Below, in pieces: positions 43,876 through 54,902 of a stretch of DNA of 64,000 nt. The DNA lies in contig OX419756.1 of the NCBI GenBank assembly GCA_948567375.1, positions 49,826,552 to 49,890,551 on the forward strand, in the 5' to 3' direction. A program made the translations under genes and the position numbers. The notes beneath the pieces are model-generated. The model was not told the DNA's origin. It did not search any database and saw only the letters and a list, made by a program, of their open reading frames with translations. Source of the DNA: Lunularia cruciata (lineage: Eukaryota > Streptophyta > Marchantiopsida > Lunulariales > Lunulariaceae). Numbering within the stretch: the stretch's first letter is position 1; every line of letters starts with the position of its first letter.

Positions 43876-45164
43876 CCCCTCTAGAAGGCAAGATAATGTT
43901 TTGCGTACAATTCTATATTAGATAAAAGGAGGCTATGAGAGCTCACTTGGGGAGAACATTAGGGGAGGAAAAGGCTGAATTTATGTTGAAGAACTTGGGC
44001 TCATTTTTATACTCTATAATTCATTATGGTGTTTTTGAGGTGATCTTGTGCATACTACACACATGAGAGGATTTGGAGAGATTGCATGAGGTGGATGCAG
44101 ATTTTGGGAATTATGGTGATTTTTGGGCAAAACTTCAAGTTTGAGATTTGGACTTGAAATTTTCAAGGAGAATAGCTTGGATTATGTGTTAAGTGGGACA
44201 CTCAAAAGTTTTGTAAGTGCTACTACACGCATTAAGCTAGATTTTTTGGAAGGTGGTAGGGTAAATTGTTCTTTAGAATTTTGTATAGAGTTTGCCATTT
44301 CTTCAATTTCCATTGATTTTTTTTAACTTTCCAAGAAAATTAAATGCATAGTATCCTACCTTCTGGCCAAATAATGAGAGAGAGATTGTTCTTTCATAAG
44401 AAGTTCTGAGTTTTTAAAGTGAGGGGGTGATTTTCAAACCAAATTTGAAATATGTGTGCTGAATAGAAAGGTGCCTAGGCCAAATTTCTTAATGAAAAGA
44501 TTAGAAATTTTGCATGGGAAAAGGTCCTAGAGTTTTGATTAGGTGTGAAAAATTTCAAAGTATTATGACTTACCAATTGAGAGAATTTAGCAACAATGTG
44601 AGGAGGGGTCAATTCTACAGAGTTGGGATCTCATGCATGAGGAATGTGAAAGCAATCAAAAGCATGTTTGAGTGTTTAGACTCATCTTGGGAACATGGAG
44701 AGTCACCAAGAGTGGAAGTTGAGTCTATGCAAGGTTCCCCAAGGGTTTGAGGTGATTGTAGGAGTGGACTTGAGGAAAAGAGAGTTTAGAATAAAATTTG
44801 AAGAGTGTTGAGAGGATTCAAAAACATACATTACTTGGAGGAAGAGTGATTCTAAGTGCTTTTTATGTAGAGATAAAGGATATGAGGAAAGTTCATGTCC
44901 ATTGACCTTTGAGAGCAAGAATTGAGGGAAAGGAGAGACTTAATTGACTTGGGATTGCATGTTGGACCTTTTTTACCAAGATTGGGAGGGAGGAGATCTA
45001 AGACCAAGGAGTTGTGTGAGGTTTGTGGAGTGGAAGGACTTCCAAAAGGACATGAGTGTAGTGGAGTAACAACACTTTTTGAGACTTTGGTGAAAGATCT
45101 TGGAGAGTGTCTTAGTATAGTTACCAAGAAACTACCACCTTCATCAACTAATTCTCAAGATTAG
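43876..45164 (+). pseudogene. Y4 leader and ORF0, decayed
   Basis: Frame pieces at 44514-44750 (EFSNNVRRGQFYRVGISCMR; FECLDSSWEHG) and about 44850-45164. The latter holds a damaged knuckle (CFLCRDKGYEESSC: His replaced by Tyr), then GLHVGPFLPRLGGRRSKTKE and LCEVCGVEGLPKGHEC, closing in PSSTNSQD with TAG at 45162. The closing residues match Y1, so the ORF0 C-terminus is conserved across copies. Confidence 0.55.
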
Positions 45165-45387
45165 TAATTGGGATAATCTTTCAACTTATGGATAAACTAT
45201 CCATGAGGGTTTGATTACTATTCACTTTAGGATTTGAGTTGCTATAGAAATCTTGGAGCAACCTGAACCTTCTGTGTTCCCTAGGATGGATTATTCTTAA
45301 ATGGTGTTAGTCATGTATATACTCTATTAGTTATGGAGTGAGAGAAAATATATTGAGAGAAAAGAGAAAGATAGTGAGGGATTAAAG

Positions 45388-47099
45388 ATGGGGAAAATTC
45401 CTATTTTATTTGGCAAGGGTGGAGAAGATGTGGAGGCCTTTGTGAGAGACTTCAAGAGAGCTTGCATAGGAAACAATGAGAGGAAGAAGAATGAGTGGGC
45501 CTCATTATTACCAGATTTCTTTGAGGATGAAGCATGTACATAATATGAGTTAGAATACCAAAAGAAAGAGAGAGGAAAGATGGGAACAAAGATTCTTGGG
45601 AAAGTTTAACTTCAGCACTCATTGAGAACTTTCTTCCATATGAGAGTTATCTTCCTCAAACAAAGAGATGGAGAGAAAATGAGAGTCTATGTAGAAAGAG
45701 TAAAAAAGTTAGAGTCCAAATTTCATATAGTGTTGAGGAAGAGAGGAAATGAAGTGGAGACTACTATGATTTGCATAGGAGCCATGCTCAGAAATAATTT
45801 TATCGGAGTGTTGAGACCATAGAATAGAAGTAAGGTGAGATATAAGAAACCTACTTCCAAGATTAAAGCTATAAAAATTGTAATTTGTATGGAGGAGAGT
45901 TTGGAAGGGGATGAGAGTGATTTGGTGGTAAAGGAGGTTGTGCATTCTCCTCAAGGCTACAATTCTAGTGGAACTTCTAGTACTTTGGTAGCAAGGGTTG
46001 CACCACAAGTAGTAATTTCTTTGGTTCTTGCACCTCTACTAAAAGATCAACTTCAAACCATCACAAAACAACTTGCAGATCTCAAGATCAAAGTAAGGCA
46101 ACTATGGGAGAAGACAAAGGTGGATCAGAATGTAGGAAGAGAGCTTAGGAGTTATGGAAGCTATCCATATAGAGGAGGCCAACCAACCAACAATTTTAGT
46201 GATAGAAATTCTTTTGGTTGTGGAGTAAGATTTTACATCCAAAAGAATTGCCCAAATTCCACTCACCATGGAGGAAGGGTTTATGAAGGAGCCAATAGAG
46301 TGAAAGAAGGAGGTAGTGAAACCCAAGTGGATCCTAATCTAAATAAAGGTAAGGGGATAGCATCCATCGATGTGGTTGGCAAGTATGAGAAGAGGGAGTG
46401 CTCAAACTCCAAAGGTCTTAATTTGGAGCTTTGGGCACAAGAGAAGAAAAGAGCTCGTTTTGCACAAGATGTACACTCTTCTCAAGGATAATACTATGAC
46501 TATTAGGAGCACTTGCACTAGCACCTCAACACCATCAACAACAAAGACTCCAAGGAAGAAGTTGGAAATAGAGGACTTTTTGATCTCAAAGCAATAATGG
46601 AATTAAAATGTATTGGAGGATGTTAGTAGTCACAAGGCTAACATCATGATGGGTCAACTGATTGAAATCCTACCTTGAGAAAGGAGCTTAGAGGTGATTT
46701 GAGTTCTATAAGGAGCAAGAGGAAGAAGAAAGAAAAAGCTCAAGTTTCAATGGGAGAAGTGGATGCCAAACTAACACCATGGGAGGCTTGTGAATATGCT
46801 TCCAAGATTGATGTGAGAATGAATGGTCACAACATCAAGGATGCACTTGTTGATGGAGGATCTATAGTGAATATCATGTCAAAGAGGTTGGTGAAGAAGT
46901 TGGGGTATGATACCCTCTAGATCTTCATAATTTGTGGTAAGCATAGCAAACAAGCAACAAGTTTGACCAGTAGGGGTGATGGATAAGGTGGTAGTTTCAA
47001 TGATGGGAGTTTAAAATCTCATGAATTTCCAAGTCTTGAAGGATTCAAGCTATGATTTCTCTTTGAAGGCCATGGTTGAGAGTAGCATGCATTATTGAT
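45388..47099 (+). pseudogene. Y4 gag-protease, decayed
   Basis: Starts MGKIPILFGKGGEDVEAF at 45388. The Gag core shows frameshifts near 45540-45600. KIKVRQLWEK leads to a broken knuckle (SFGCGVRFYIQKNC), the linker, and protease KDALVDGGSIVNIM (46840-46880), followed by stops. It runs through AGA (47100-47102) into pol in frame, unlike Y1. Confidence 0.8.
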
Positions 47100-48016
47100 A
47101 GATGGCATGAAGGATACTTGAGGATTGGTCCATCAAACCATAGAGTTACATTTCCTATGACTAACACCACCAACAACTCCAATTCAGAATACCATCTTTT
47201 GATTATTGGGAATCAGATTCAAAAGGAGATTCAAGTGTGGAAATAAGCATGGAAGAAGAAACTTTCACAAAGGAGGATGAATCTGAATCTGATTCAAATG
47301 TGTATCCTTTGTGTGTTATGAATTTTGACCCTAAGCCAGAGGTTGTGAGGAGCTAGATAAATCACCATTGACACTTGAGGAGATAAAGAGGAGGTTATCT
47401 ACCCTCAAGTATGGTCCAAATGTTCTAAGGAGGAGAAGGTGAGTTTTGAGGAGATTTTCCGCAAGTTCATCCATGTGTTTGCTTTTAATTACAAGGATTT
47501 GAAGGAAGTAACCTTAGAGGAGCACAAGATAGAGGTGAAGTCACATGCAAGACCAATCCACCAAAATTGATGTTGTATTAGCCCACCAATAGCTTTGGTT
47601 GTGAAAGAGGAGATTGATAAGCTCAAGGAAGCCGGATTTATCTTTGAGGTGGAGAATTTAGAATGGATGTCTACAATTGCAATCATGAAGAAAAAGAATG
47701 CAAGCTTTGAGTATGTGTGGATTACAAGAAACTCAACACTATTACTAAGAAGGACTATTATCCTTTGCCTTTCATTGATGAGATCTTGGAGGAGGTTGCA
47801 AGTCATGAGAGGTATAGTTTTGGAGATGGTTATAGTGGGCATAACCAAATCAAAATTGCACTAGAGCATCAACAACTCACCACATTCACCACACCTTGGG
47901 AGACTTATGCTTTCAAGGTCATGCCTTCAGGGCTTTGCAATGCTCTAGGCACATTCCAATGGTTCATGAACAAGGTGTTTGAACCTTTCATTGGGAAATT
48001 TGTGAGAGACTTCATT
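47100..48016 (+). pseudogene. Y4 pol, RT part up to the W insertion
   Basis: Acidic leader, then EEIDKLKEAGFIFEVEN (about 47600-47650), DYKKLNTITKKDYYPLPF, MPSGLCNALGTFQ (FG replaced by SG) and FEPFIGKFVRDF. It is cut at the codon before the FIDD motif by W. The TCATT duplication (48012-48016) belongs to it; RT resumes at 53609 with DDFCVYGSKE. Confidence 0.85.
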
Positions 48017-48086
48017 TGTAACAATATGGAGTTTAGCGATGAAGTCAGTCGGGTTCACAAAGTAGCACATAAGACAAATTAGCCTA

Positions 48087-48099
48087 GAATATTCCGGAA
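48087..48099 (+). promoter_or_regulatory. Perfect heat-shock element, trimer
   Basis: GAATATTCCGGAA: GAA-nn-TTC-nn-GAA with exact spacing, 172 bases upstream of the TATA box in the W 5' LTR. Factor binding is inferred. Confidence 0.55.
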
Positions 48100-48170
48100 G
48101 TATCTAGGAAGCTTCTTGGGAAGCTTCCCGGTTAGCTTAGCTTGCAACTTTAGTAAGTAGCTTCTAGAAG

Positions 48171-48188
48171 GAAGCTTCTAGAAGCTTC
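48171..48188 (+). promoter_or_regulatory. Perfect heat-shock element, tetramer
   Basis: GAAGCTTCTAGAAGCTTC: four alternating GAA/TTC units with exact 2-base spacing, about 80 bases upstream of the TATA box. A further TTC-nn-GAA pair begins at 48162, and GAA-nn-TTC pairs occur at about 48103, 48231 and 48242. Confidence 0.6.
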
Positions 48189-48270
48189 CAACTAGCTTAG
48201 CTTGCACGCCAAGTAGGCGGCTTCTAGAAGGAAGCTTCTTGAGAAGCTTCCAAGGGCCTTGTATGCTACC

Positions 48271-48278
48271 TATAAATA
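48271..48278 (+). promoter_or_regulatory. W LTR TATA box
   Basis: TATAAATA, about 100 bases before the LTR end and downstream of the heat-shock-like cluster; also present in the 3' LTR (about 53492). Confidence 0.65.
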
Positions 48279-48382
48279 CCAAAGCCAAAGCTCATGCTAG
48301 GCATTCGGAGTTTCCCTCATTCAAGTGTCCCAATGTGAGCTTCCATTCTCCTATTTCTCTCCTCGGATTCGGTCTTTTACAT

Positions 48383-48394
48383 TGGTATCAGAGC
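48383..48394 (+). other. W primer-binding site (initiator tRNA-Met type)
   Basis: TGGTATCAGAGC one base after the LTR end, the common plant iMet-tRNA-complementary site. Confidence 0.9.
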
Positions 48395-48652
48395 AGGAAT
48401 AGGATGGATGGAATTTATGGACCACCAAATCCACTTCCACCGAACCATTGGGATTTTTGCGTCCAAATACTACCCAAGCATTGTTTCACACAGTTCATCA
48501 CTTCGCACTTTGGACAAGATTTTCTACATATGATCACCATATCTAAGGAACCCTTGGTGCTTCCGGTTGTAACTTATGGAGAACGATGGACGTGTTGTTT
48601 CTATGTGTTAATAAATTAGATAGATTGGGAGTGGTGTGATAGAGGAGCAACC

Positions 48653-49564
48653 ATGATGGCAATACCTGATGTTATCCTTGCTATGCAACAACAAATCAAG
48701 CACCTTACTTGATTGTTGGATGAACGAGATCTTTGACGACAAGAGCAAGTGGAGAGAGTACCAATTCGAGAAGGAGAAGATCGGATCAGGTTCCCTAAAC
48801 CCAAGGTATTTGAAGGCAAGAATCTCCTGGGTGCAGTGGAGAATTTTGTGTTTGATTGTGAACGTTATTTTGAAGCTACCAATCTACAAGATGAGCGAAA
48901 ACAGATTCTCTTGGCTTCTAGCCAATTGGATGGAGTAGCAAAGCTATGGTGGAGATTCCAAGTGGAATGAGCCAAACGACAAATGGTTACACCGATCTTG
49001 ACATGGGCAGAATTCAAGAGCGCAATAATCAGTCAGTTCAAAGCTATAAATGCCACACGAGCTGCACGGGATAAGTTGGCAGAGTTGAAACAGATTGGCT
49101 TTGTAAGGAGTTACATCACGCAGTTTCAAAACACCATCATGCAAATTCCAAATATTTTGGAAGGTGAAGCTTTGGATCAATTTGTGAGGGGCTTGAAAGC
49201 AAGAACCAAATTAGAAGTAACCATGCAAGAACCATAACACTTGGAGGAAGCCATGTGGTTGGCCAAACGTTTTGATTCCTTGATTCCTTGATTCCCAACT
49301 TGGTCTCAACCTCGACCCCCACAAAACCTACCAATACACTACACACAAGTGGAGGAGCCAGCACCAATGGAGATTGATGCAATTCAACAAAGACCACTGG
49401 GCATGGCAGATAGGGAGAAACTGCGACAAAATGGTGGTTGTTTTTATTGTCGCCAGTTGGGGCATCGCATTGTTGAATGTCCACTCAAGAATGGACGACC
49501 TCAACAAGTTGCCCAAGTGGAGGTTGTGGAGCGGAATGATCAGGGAAACAAGGAATCCCAGTAG
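48653..49564 (+). pseudogene. W gag
   Basis: One frame with several stops. From MMAIPDVILAMQQQIKHL, through RFPKPKVFEGKN, FERYFEA-like VFDCERYFEATNL and AKLWWRF, then TWAEFKSAIISQFKAI, FQNTIMQIP and LDQFVRGLKA: a typical chromovirus Gag. The CCHC knuckle CFYCRQLGHRIVEC (49440-49481) is intact. Stops at about 48718, 48968 and 49235 split it. An untranslated 260-bp leader precedes the ATG. The protease frame is shifted relative to gag and overlaps it by about 25 bases. Confidence 0.85.
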
Positions 49565-49569
49565 GAGAT

Positions 49570-50900
49570 TTTGAGCTGTCTACTGGGAGCTTGATTAGTT
49601 CCAATGGGATTGAAGGCTTGACCTATGCAAGTCTACTTCACTTGCAAGGTATGATATCTAATCGGGGTTGTAGGATTTTGGTTGATTCTAGAAGTTTAGA
49701 GAATTGCATGTCTATGCAAGTAGCAAAGGAATTGGGTATTCCTATCAAGCCAGTGATTGGAAGTAGTTTGATGATGGCGGATGGTAGAAAAGGTTTTGCA
49801 TTCCGCACCTTGCATCTTGTTACCTTCAAGATTGGGAAGGAGTATTTGGAGTGTATGAGGTTTGTAGTGGCACCTCTACACTATGATATCATTCTCGGTC
49901 TACCTTGGCTTGAACGTCATAAGGTTCAATTCAATTGGACCCGACATCAAATTCAAGTACAACACCAAGGTAGGAATTTCCGATTAGGTTGTCTAGCACC
50001 TTTGAGTAAGACACCTAAGAATAGTCAGTCCCAAGATGGGAAGTTTGTTGAGAAGGTAGCCATAGAGCAAATCTGGAAGGGAGATGAGCCCCCAGATGGG
50101 AAGTTTGCTAGGAAGGCAACCATGGAGCAAGCTTGGAAGAGAGATGAGTCCATAGAAGGGAAGTTTGTTAATGAAGCAGCCATAGAGCAAGCTTTGGAGG
50201 AAGATAAGTCTGTATTCGCGGTGTGGATAAAGCTGATTGCACAAGAACAATCTGAGGAGGGCCAAGTGCCGCATCAAGCAACGGTTGATCGGATAGTTCA
50301 GGAGTTTGCAGATGTGTTTCTGGATGATCTGCCAAAGGGATTACCCTCTGATCAAGGTATGCCCTTCAAGATCGAGTTATTGCCAGGGAGTACTCCAGTG
50401 AGTAGACCAATCTATCGGCTCTCACCAAAGGAGTTGGAGGAGTTGCGAACAACACTTACAGAGTTATTGGAGAAGGATTTCATACAACATAGTACCTCTT
50501 CGTGGGGAGCACCGGTACTATTTGTTCCAAAGAAGGATTGAGGACTTCATTTTTGTATTGATTATTGTGGGCTCAATAAGCAAACCGTGAAGAATGCATA
50601 TCCCTTGCCTCGGATCGACGACCTACTTGATCAATTAAGTGGAGCACGCTACTTTTCCAAGCTAAATCTTTATAGCGGCTATTGGCAAATTCCTATTGAA
50701 GGAGAGGACGTGCAAAAGACTGCCTTTCGCACAAGGTATGGACATTTTGAGTGGAGAGTTCTACCTTTTGGACTCACTAATGCTCCAGCAGTCTTCATGG
50801 ACCAGATGCATCGGGTGTTGGAGGGACTATTAGATCAGTCCATGGTAGTGTTCTTAGATGATATCTTAATCTATAGTAGGATAGAGGCAGAACACAAGTT
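49570..50900 (+). pseudogene. W protease and reverse transcriptase (N-terminal part)
   Basis: Protease reads GCRILVDSRSLENCMS (expected D-S/T-G altered to DSR at about 49681) and IILGLPWL (about 49890-49913). A linker with three 20-residue repeats follows (50035-50214). RT begins with FADVFLDDLPKGLP, YRLSPKELEEL and FVPKKD, then a TGA at 50539 where Arg or Gly is usual. It continues with [24 protein letters not shown] and the intact active site [11 protein letters not shown] (about 50845-50877). A frameshift at about 50900 follows. Confidence 0.85.
50035..50214 (+). repeat. Three 60-bp in-frame tandem repeats in W protease-RT linker
   Basis: Units start at 50035, 50095 and 50155: DGKFVEKVAIEQIWKGDEPP, DGKFARKATMEQAWKRDESI, EGKFVNEAAIEQALEEDKSV. 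Each is exactly 20 residues, so repeat number can vary without breaking the polyprotein. Confidence 0.9.
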
Positions 50901-50903
50901 CAT

Positions 50904-51645
50904 GTGCGAGAAGTCCTAAGACGACTACGACAGTGGAAATTTTACTACAAGAAGTCAAAGTGTGCTTTTTGGCAGAAGGAGGTTACCTTCTTGGGTCATA
51001 AGATCTCATCAAAGGGGATCAAGATGGAAGAAGAGAAGATCAAGGCTATTACTGATTGGCCTACCCCGAAGGATGCTACCAAAGTACGAGCATTCAATGG
51101 ATTGGCCAGTTTTTACCGACGGTTCATCCACTATTATGCTCACGTGGCTGCACCATTGATTGACCTCTTGGGAAAGAACTCGAGCTTCCAATGGACCACC
51201 AAGCATGAAGAAGCATTCCAGAAGTTAAGCATATGGTGTCTTCAAGACCCATTCTTCAACCATATGACCCTCAACTACCTTGTGTGGTTGATTTTGATGC
51301 TTCTAACTTTGCAATTGGAGTTGTGTTGCAACAAGAATTTCCAGATGGACTACATCCTATTGCCATTGTGTCTTGCCGACTAAATACAGCCGAAAGAAAT
51401 TACTCTGCTTGAGATTGGGAACAACTGGCAATGGTATATGCCACCAAGGTATGGAGGCATTATCTCTTGGGGAAACAAGTGATCATGCAAACTGATCACA
51501 AGCCATTGTTGTAGACCTTACACCTAGAGCACATGAAGAGTCGACATCATCGATGAGAAGAGCAACTCCAATTTTTTGACATCAAACTTGAGTACAAAAC
51601 AGGTTGGTTCCATGTCATCCCTGATGCTCTATCATGACAACCTGA
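50904..51645 (+). pseudogene. W RT connection and RNase H
   Basis: [35 protein letters not shown] and FYRRFIHYYAHVAAPL form the RT connection. RNase H follows in shifted frames (VDFDASNFAIG-like near 51290, AMVYATKVWRHYLLG near 51430, TDHKPLL near 51498 and SRHHR near 51540). Multiple stops are visible. Confidence 0.8.
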
Positions 51646-51646
51646 T

Positions 51647-53176
51647 TTGAAATCTCTTCCTCTCATCGCGGCAGCAATAACGACGGTGTCAATTGATCCC
51701 AAGATTCATAACAAGTTTCGGTTAGCTCTACAGCAAGATCCCTTCTTCCAAATGGTACATGGTCGGCTAACAACAAGTGACAAGGAGTACAACACCTTCT
51801 CCTTCAAGGAAGGCCTTCTATTCCATGCAGACCGGATCTATGTTCCGGCAAAGGTGATCTTTGACTTGTGCGCCTTCAAGAAGCCCATGATTTACCCATC
51901 GCTGGTCACATGGGTGTGGACAAGACCTTGGGTACCCTCCAACATCAATGGTGGTGGCCAAACATGACACGGGATGTTCAAGAATTTGTCAGATCGTGTG
52001 AGAGCTGCCAACGTAACAAGGCCAGCAACCAGAAGCCGGGTGGACTCCTTCAACCGCTTGCCGTTCCATCAGCTCATTGGGAGCATGTGAGCTTGGATCT
52101 CATCACATCCTTGCCAAAGACAAAACAAGGACACACCGCCATCGTGGTGTTTGTGGATAAGCTTAGTAAGAAAATCCACTTGGCACCAACCTATGATACC
52201 GTGGATGCTCCAACCTTAGCACAAATCTACTTCAACAATGTCTTCAAGCATCATGGAATGCCATGCGTACTCATCTCCGACCGTGACCCTTGCTTTACCG
52301 AGAAGTTTTGGCAAGCACTCTTTCAGATACTTGGCACCAAGCTTGCTTTGTCCACAACCTATCATCCTCAAACTGATGGACAAACCAAACGTGCAAATCG
52401 TACATTGGAGGATATGTTACATGCCTTTGTCAATGTCCACCATACCAATTGGGATGAATGTCTTGCCGTTGCTGAATTTGCCTACAACAATTCCAAACAG
52501 GCAAGCACCGGATTCTCTCCTTTCTTTCTCAATTTTGGCCAAGATCCGCTTGTTCTAGATTCTCTCCCTCTATCTCAAGTTCCTCATACTTCCACATTCT
52601 TGACCACTATATCCCAATCTTTCCAACAAGCCAAATCTCACCTCCTTGTTGCTCAGAATTGCCAAAAACAATATGCGGACCACCATCGTCGAGATCTCAC
52701 CTTTGAAGTTGGTGATAAAGTCATGCTCTCCTCTAGTAACCTCCCTCTCCCACTTGATACCCAAGTTCGTAAACTTGCCCCTAATTAGATAGGACCCTTT
52801 GATATCACCCAAATTGTCTCTCCTGTTGCTTATCATCTTGCCTTGCCTTGTCACATGCGTATCCATCCTATCTTTCATGTTTCCAAGTTGAAACCCTTTG
52901 TTCCTAACCCCTCTTCCTTTTCCTCTCGGGTCCAACCTCCCCCTCTTCCTATCCCTATCAATGATCATGAGGAGTACGAAGTTGATCGTATCCTTGCGCG
53001 TCGCCACATTCAACGAGGCCGTCACCAACATACGGAGTACAAGGTCCTTTGGAAAGGATATCCCCTTCATGATGCCACCTGGGAACCTCTTTCTCACCTC
53101 CAAAATGCACAGACGGCCATCCAAGAATTTGAAGCTTCACTGGCGATGAGGACGTCACCAACTAGCGGCGGGGGAA
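51647..53176 (+). pseudogene. W integrase with chromodomain
   Basis: Zinc-finger part (HDLPIAGHMGVDKTL, CESCQRNKA, about 51870-52020), core with SLDLITSLPKT (first Asp) and VLISDRDPCFTEKFW (second Asp). The third acidic residue is replaced: TDGQTKRANRTLEDML has Lys (AAA, 52387-52389) where Glu is expected. A VGDKVML and IGPFDITQIV module follows, then a chromodomain at about 52969-53140 (EYEVDRILARRHI, EYKVLWKGYPLHDATWEP). A frameshift at 51890 and a stop at 52786 also interrupt it. Confidence 0.9.
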
Positions 53177-53178
53177 TA
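53164..53178 (+). other. W polypurine tract
   Basis: AGCGGCGGGGGAATA directly before the 3' LTR start TGTAACAATATGG. Confidence 0.75.
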
Positions 53179-53603
53179 TGTAACAATATGGAGTTTAGCG
53201 ACAAAGTCAGTCGGGTTCACGAAGTAGCACATAAGACAAATTAGCCTAGAATATTCCGGAAGTATCTAGGAAGCTTATTGGGAAGCTTCCCGGTTAGCTT
53301 AGCTTGCAACTTAAGTAAGTAGCTTCTAGAAGGAAGCTTCTAGAAGCTTCCAACTAGCTTAGCTTGCACGCCAAGTAGGTGGCTTCTAGAAGGAAGCTTC
53401 TTGAGAAGCTTCCTAGTTAACTTGGCTTGCATTCTAAGAAAGCGGCTTGAGGAAGCTTCTTGAGAAGCTTCTCAAGGGCCTTGTATGCTACCTATAAATA
53501 CCAAAGCCAAAGCTCATGCTAGGCATTCGGAGTTTCCCTCATTCAAGTGTCCCAATGTGAGCTTCCATTCTCCTATTTCTCTGATCGGATTTAGTCTTTT
53601 ACA
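53179..53603 (+). repeat. W 3' LTR
   Basis: 425 bp; as the 5' LTR but with one additional ~60-bp unit (53412-53471) in the GAAGCTTC-rich array, plus scattered substitutions. Confidence 0.92.
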
Positions 53604-53608
53604 TCATT

Positions 53609-54855
53609 GATGACTTTTGTGTCTATGGGAGCAAGGAGAAGTACTTTGAGCACCTAATCAAGGTCTTGCAACTCATGGATGAAGCAAATAAATCACTCAA
53701 CCCAAAGAATATTTTGTAGGATATTATTTTTCACCAAGGAGAAAATGGTCCACTTTGAAGAGCAATGGGTAAGAAGGAGTCTATCTTACTCATAAAGGAG
53801 TTGAATGAAGGTTTCATGTGTGAGGGACACTTTGTAGGAAAGGTGATTGCTTCAAGATTCTAGATGCAGGCTACTATTGGAGAGGGGTTTTCAAGGATTG
53901 TCTTGATTATTGCAAAACTTATCAATGTTTGTCAAGCTTTTGCTAGAAAGTCTATGTCAACTCCCTTTTTAGATCAATTCCATTGCTGGGAAATTTTGAG
54001 AAGTGGTGAATTGACTTTGTAGGTCTTCTCAATAGAACCCCAAGAAAAAATTGGTACATTGTGGTAGTTACTAATTACCTTACCAAGTGGGTTGAGGCTA
54101 GACCATTGAGGGACAATAATGAAGATGAAGTTGGTAGATTTCTTTATGAATGCATTATCACTAGGTTTGGGTGCTTTTTGGAGTTGGTTTTTGATAAAGG
54201 AGTAGAGCTTATAGGAAGTATCACTATAGCCATGCTACAACATTTCTCTATCACTCATAGAGTAACTACATCATATAAGCAAACTCCAATGGCTTGGCAA
54301 AGAGAACCAATCAGACCTTATGCATGATGTTGGCCAAAGATGCAAAAATAGAGGAGGCTAAACATCATTGGGGCAAGAGGATCATGCAGTTTTGTGGGAT
54401 TATAGGACAACTATGAAGACTTCTATTAGATATTCTCTGTTTTATTTGGTCTATGGTATTGACTCTACCTTACCTATTCACTTTGAACTTCCTTCCTTCC
54501 AAAGCATTCATGATTGAAAAAAGCCACAAACAAGTGGTGCATAGAAGTCAAAAAAGGATTAACTCATGGAGTTGGAGGAGGCAAGAGCAGTTGCTATGGT
54601 TAAGTAGAGAAAGCTCCAAAAAAAGGAGAGCTATGACAAGAGGCAAGGCAAGAAGAAGGTGGACCCTTCAAAGAAGTTGATTGGGTTATATTGTTATTTG
54701 AAAGAGAGTGCAAAAGAGGTTTTTGCCTATGTACTTTGGACCTTTCATAGTGGAGAAGGTGTGGAGCAATTACACCTATGATCTCAAGGAGTTAGGAGGA
54801 AGACACTTTGATAGGATCAATCATGATAAGTTGAAAATGTATCTTAGAAGGTAGA
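53609..54855 (+). pseudogene. Y4 pol, remainder of RT and integrase
   Basis: RT resumes with DDFCVYGSKEKYFEHLIK and breaks off near 53715. A deletion removes the rest of RT and RNase H, joining to the ILFHQGENG-like start of the integrase region. The zinc finger, IDFVGLLNR (first Asp), LVFDKGVELIGS (second Asp, SDRG altered) and the C-terminal FGPFIVEKVW module are recognisable in several frames. Ends MYLRR at about 54853. Confidence 0.8.
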
Positions 54856-54902
54856 GAGATCTTCATTCCAAGGACGACATGAAATCTTAGTTTAGGGGTA
54901 AA

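Larger units (their letters stand above)
48017..48381 (+). repeat. W 5' LTR
   Basis: TGTAACAATATGG ... GTCTTTTACA, 365 bp. It contains two ~60-bp units rich in GAAGCTTC and TTCTAGAA (about 48132-48252), then TATAAATA at 48271-48278. Confidence 0.92.
48017..53603 (+). mobile_element. W, chromovirus-type Ty3/gypsy element
   Basis: TSD TCATT at 48012-48016 and 53604-53608. Two LTRs (365 and 425 bp), iMet-type primer-binding site, gag with one knuckle, protease, RT, RNase H, integrase, chromodomain and purine tract. 5587 bp in total. It is inserted in Y4 RT, so younger than Y4. Several stops and one frameshift per kb, plus a lost integrase catalytic Glu, indicate an inactive copy. Confidence 0.92.
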
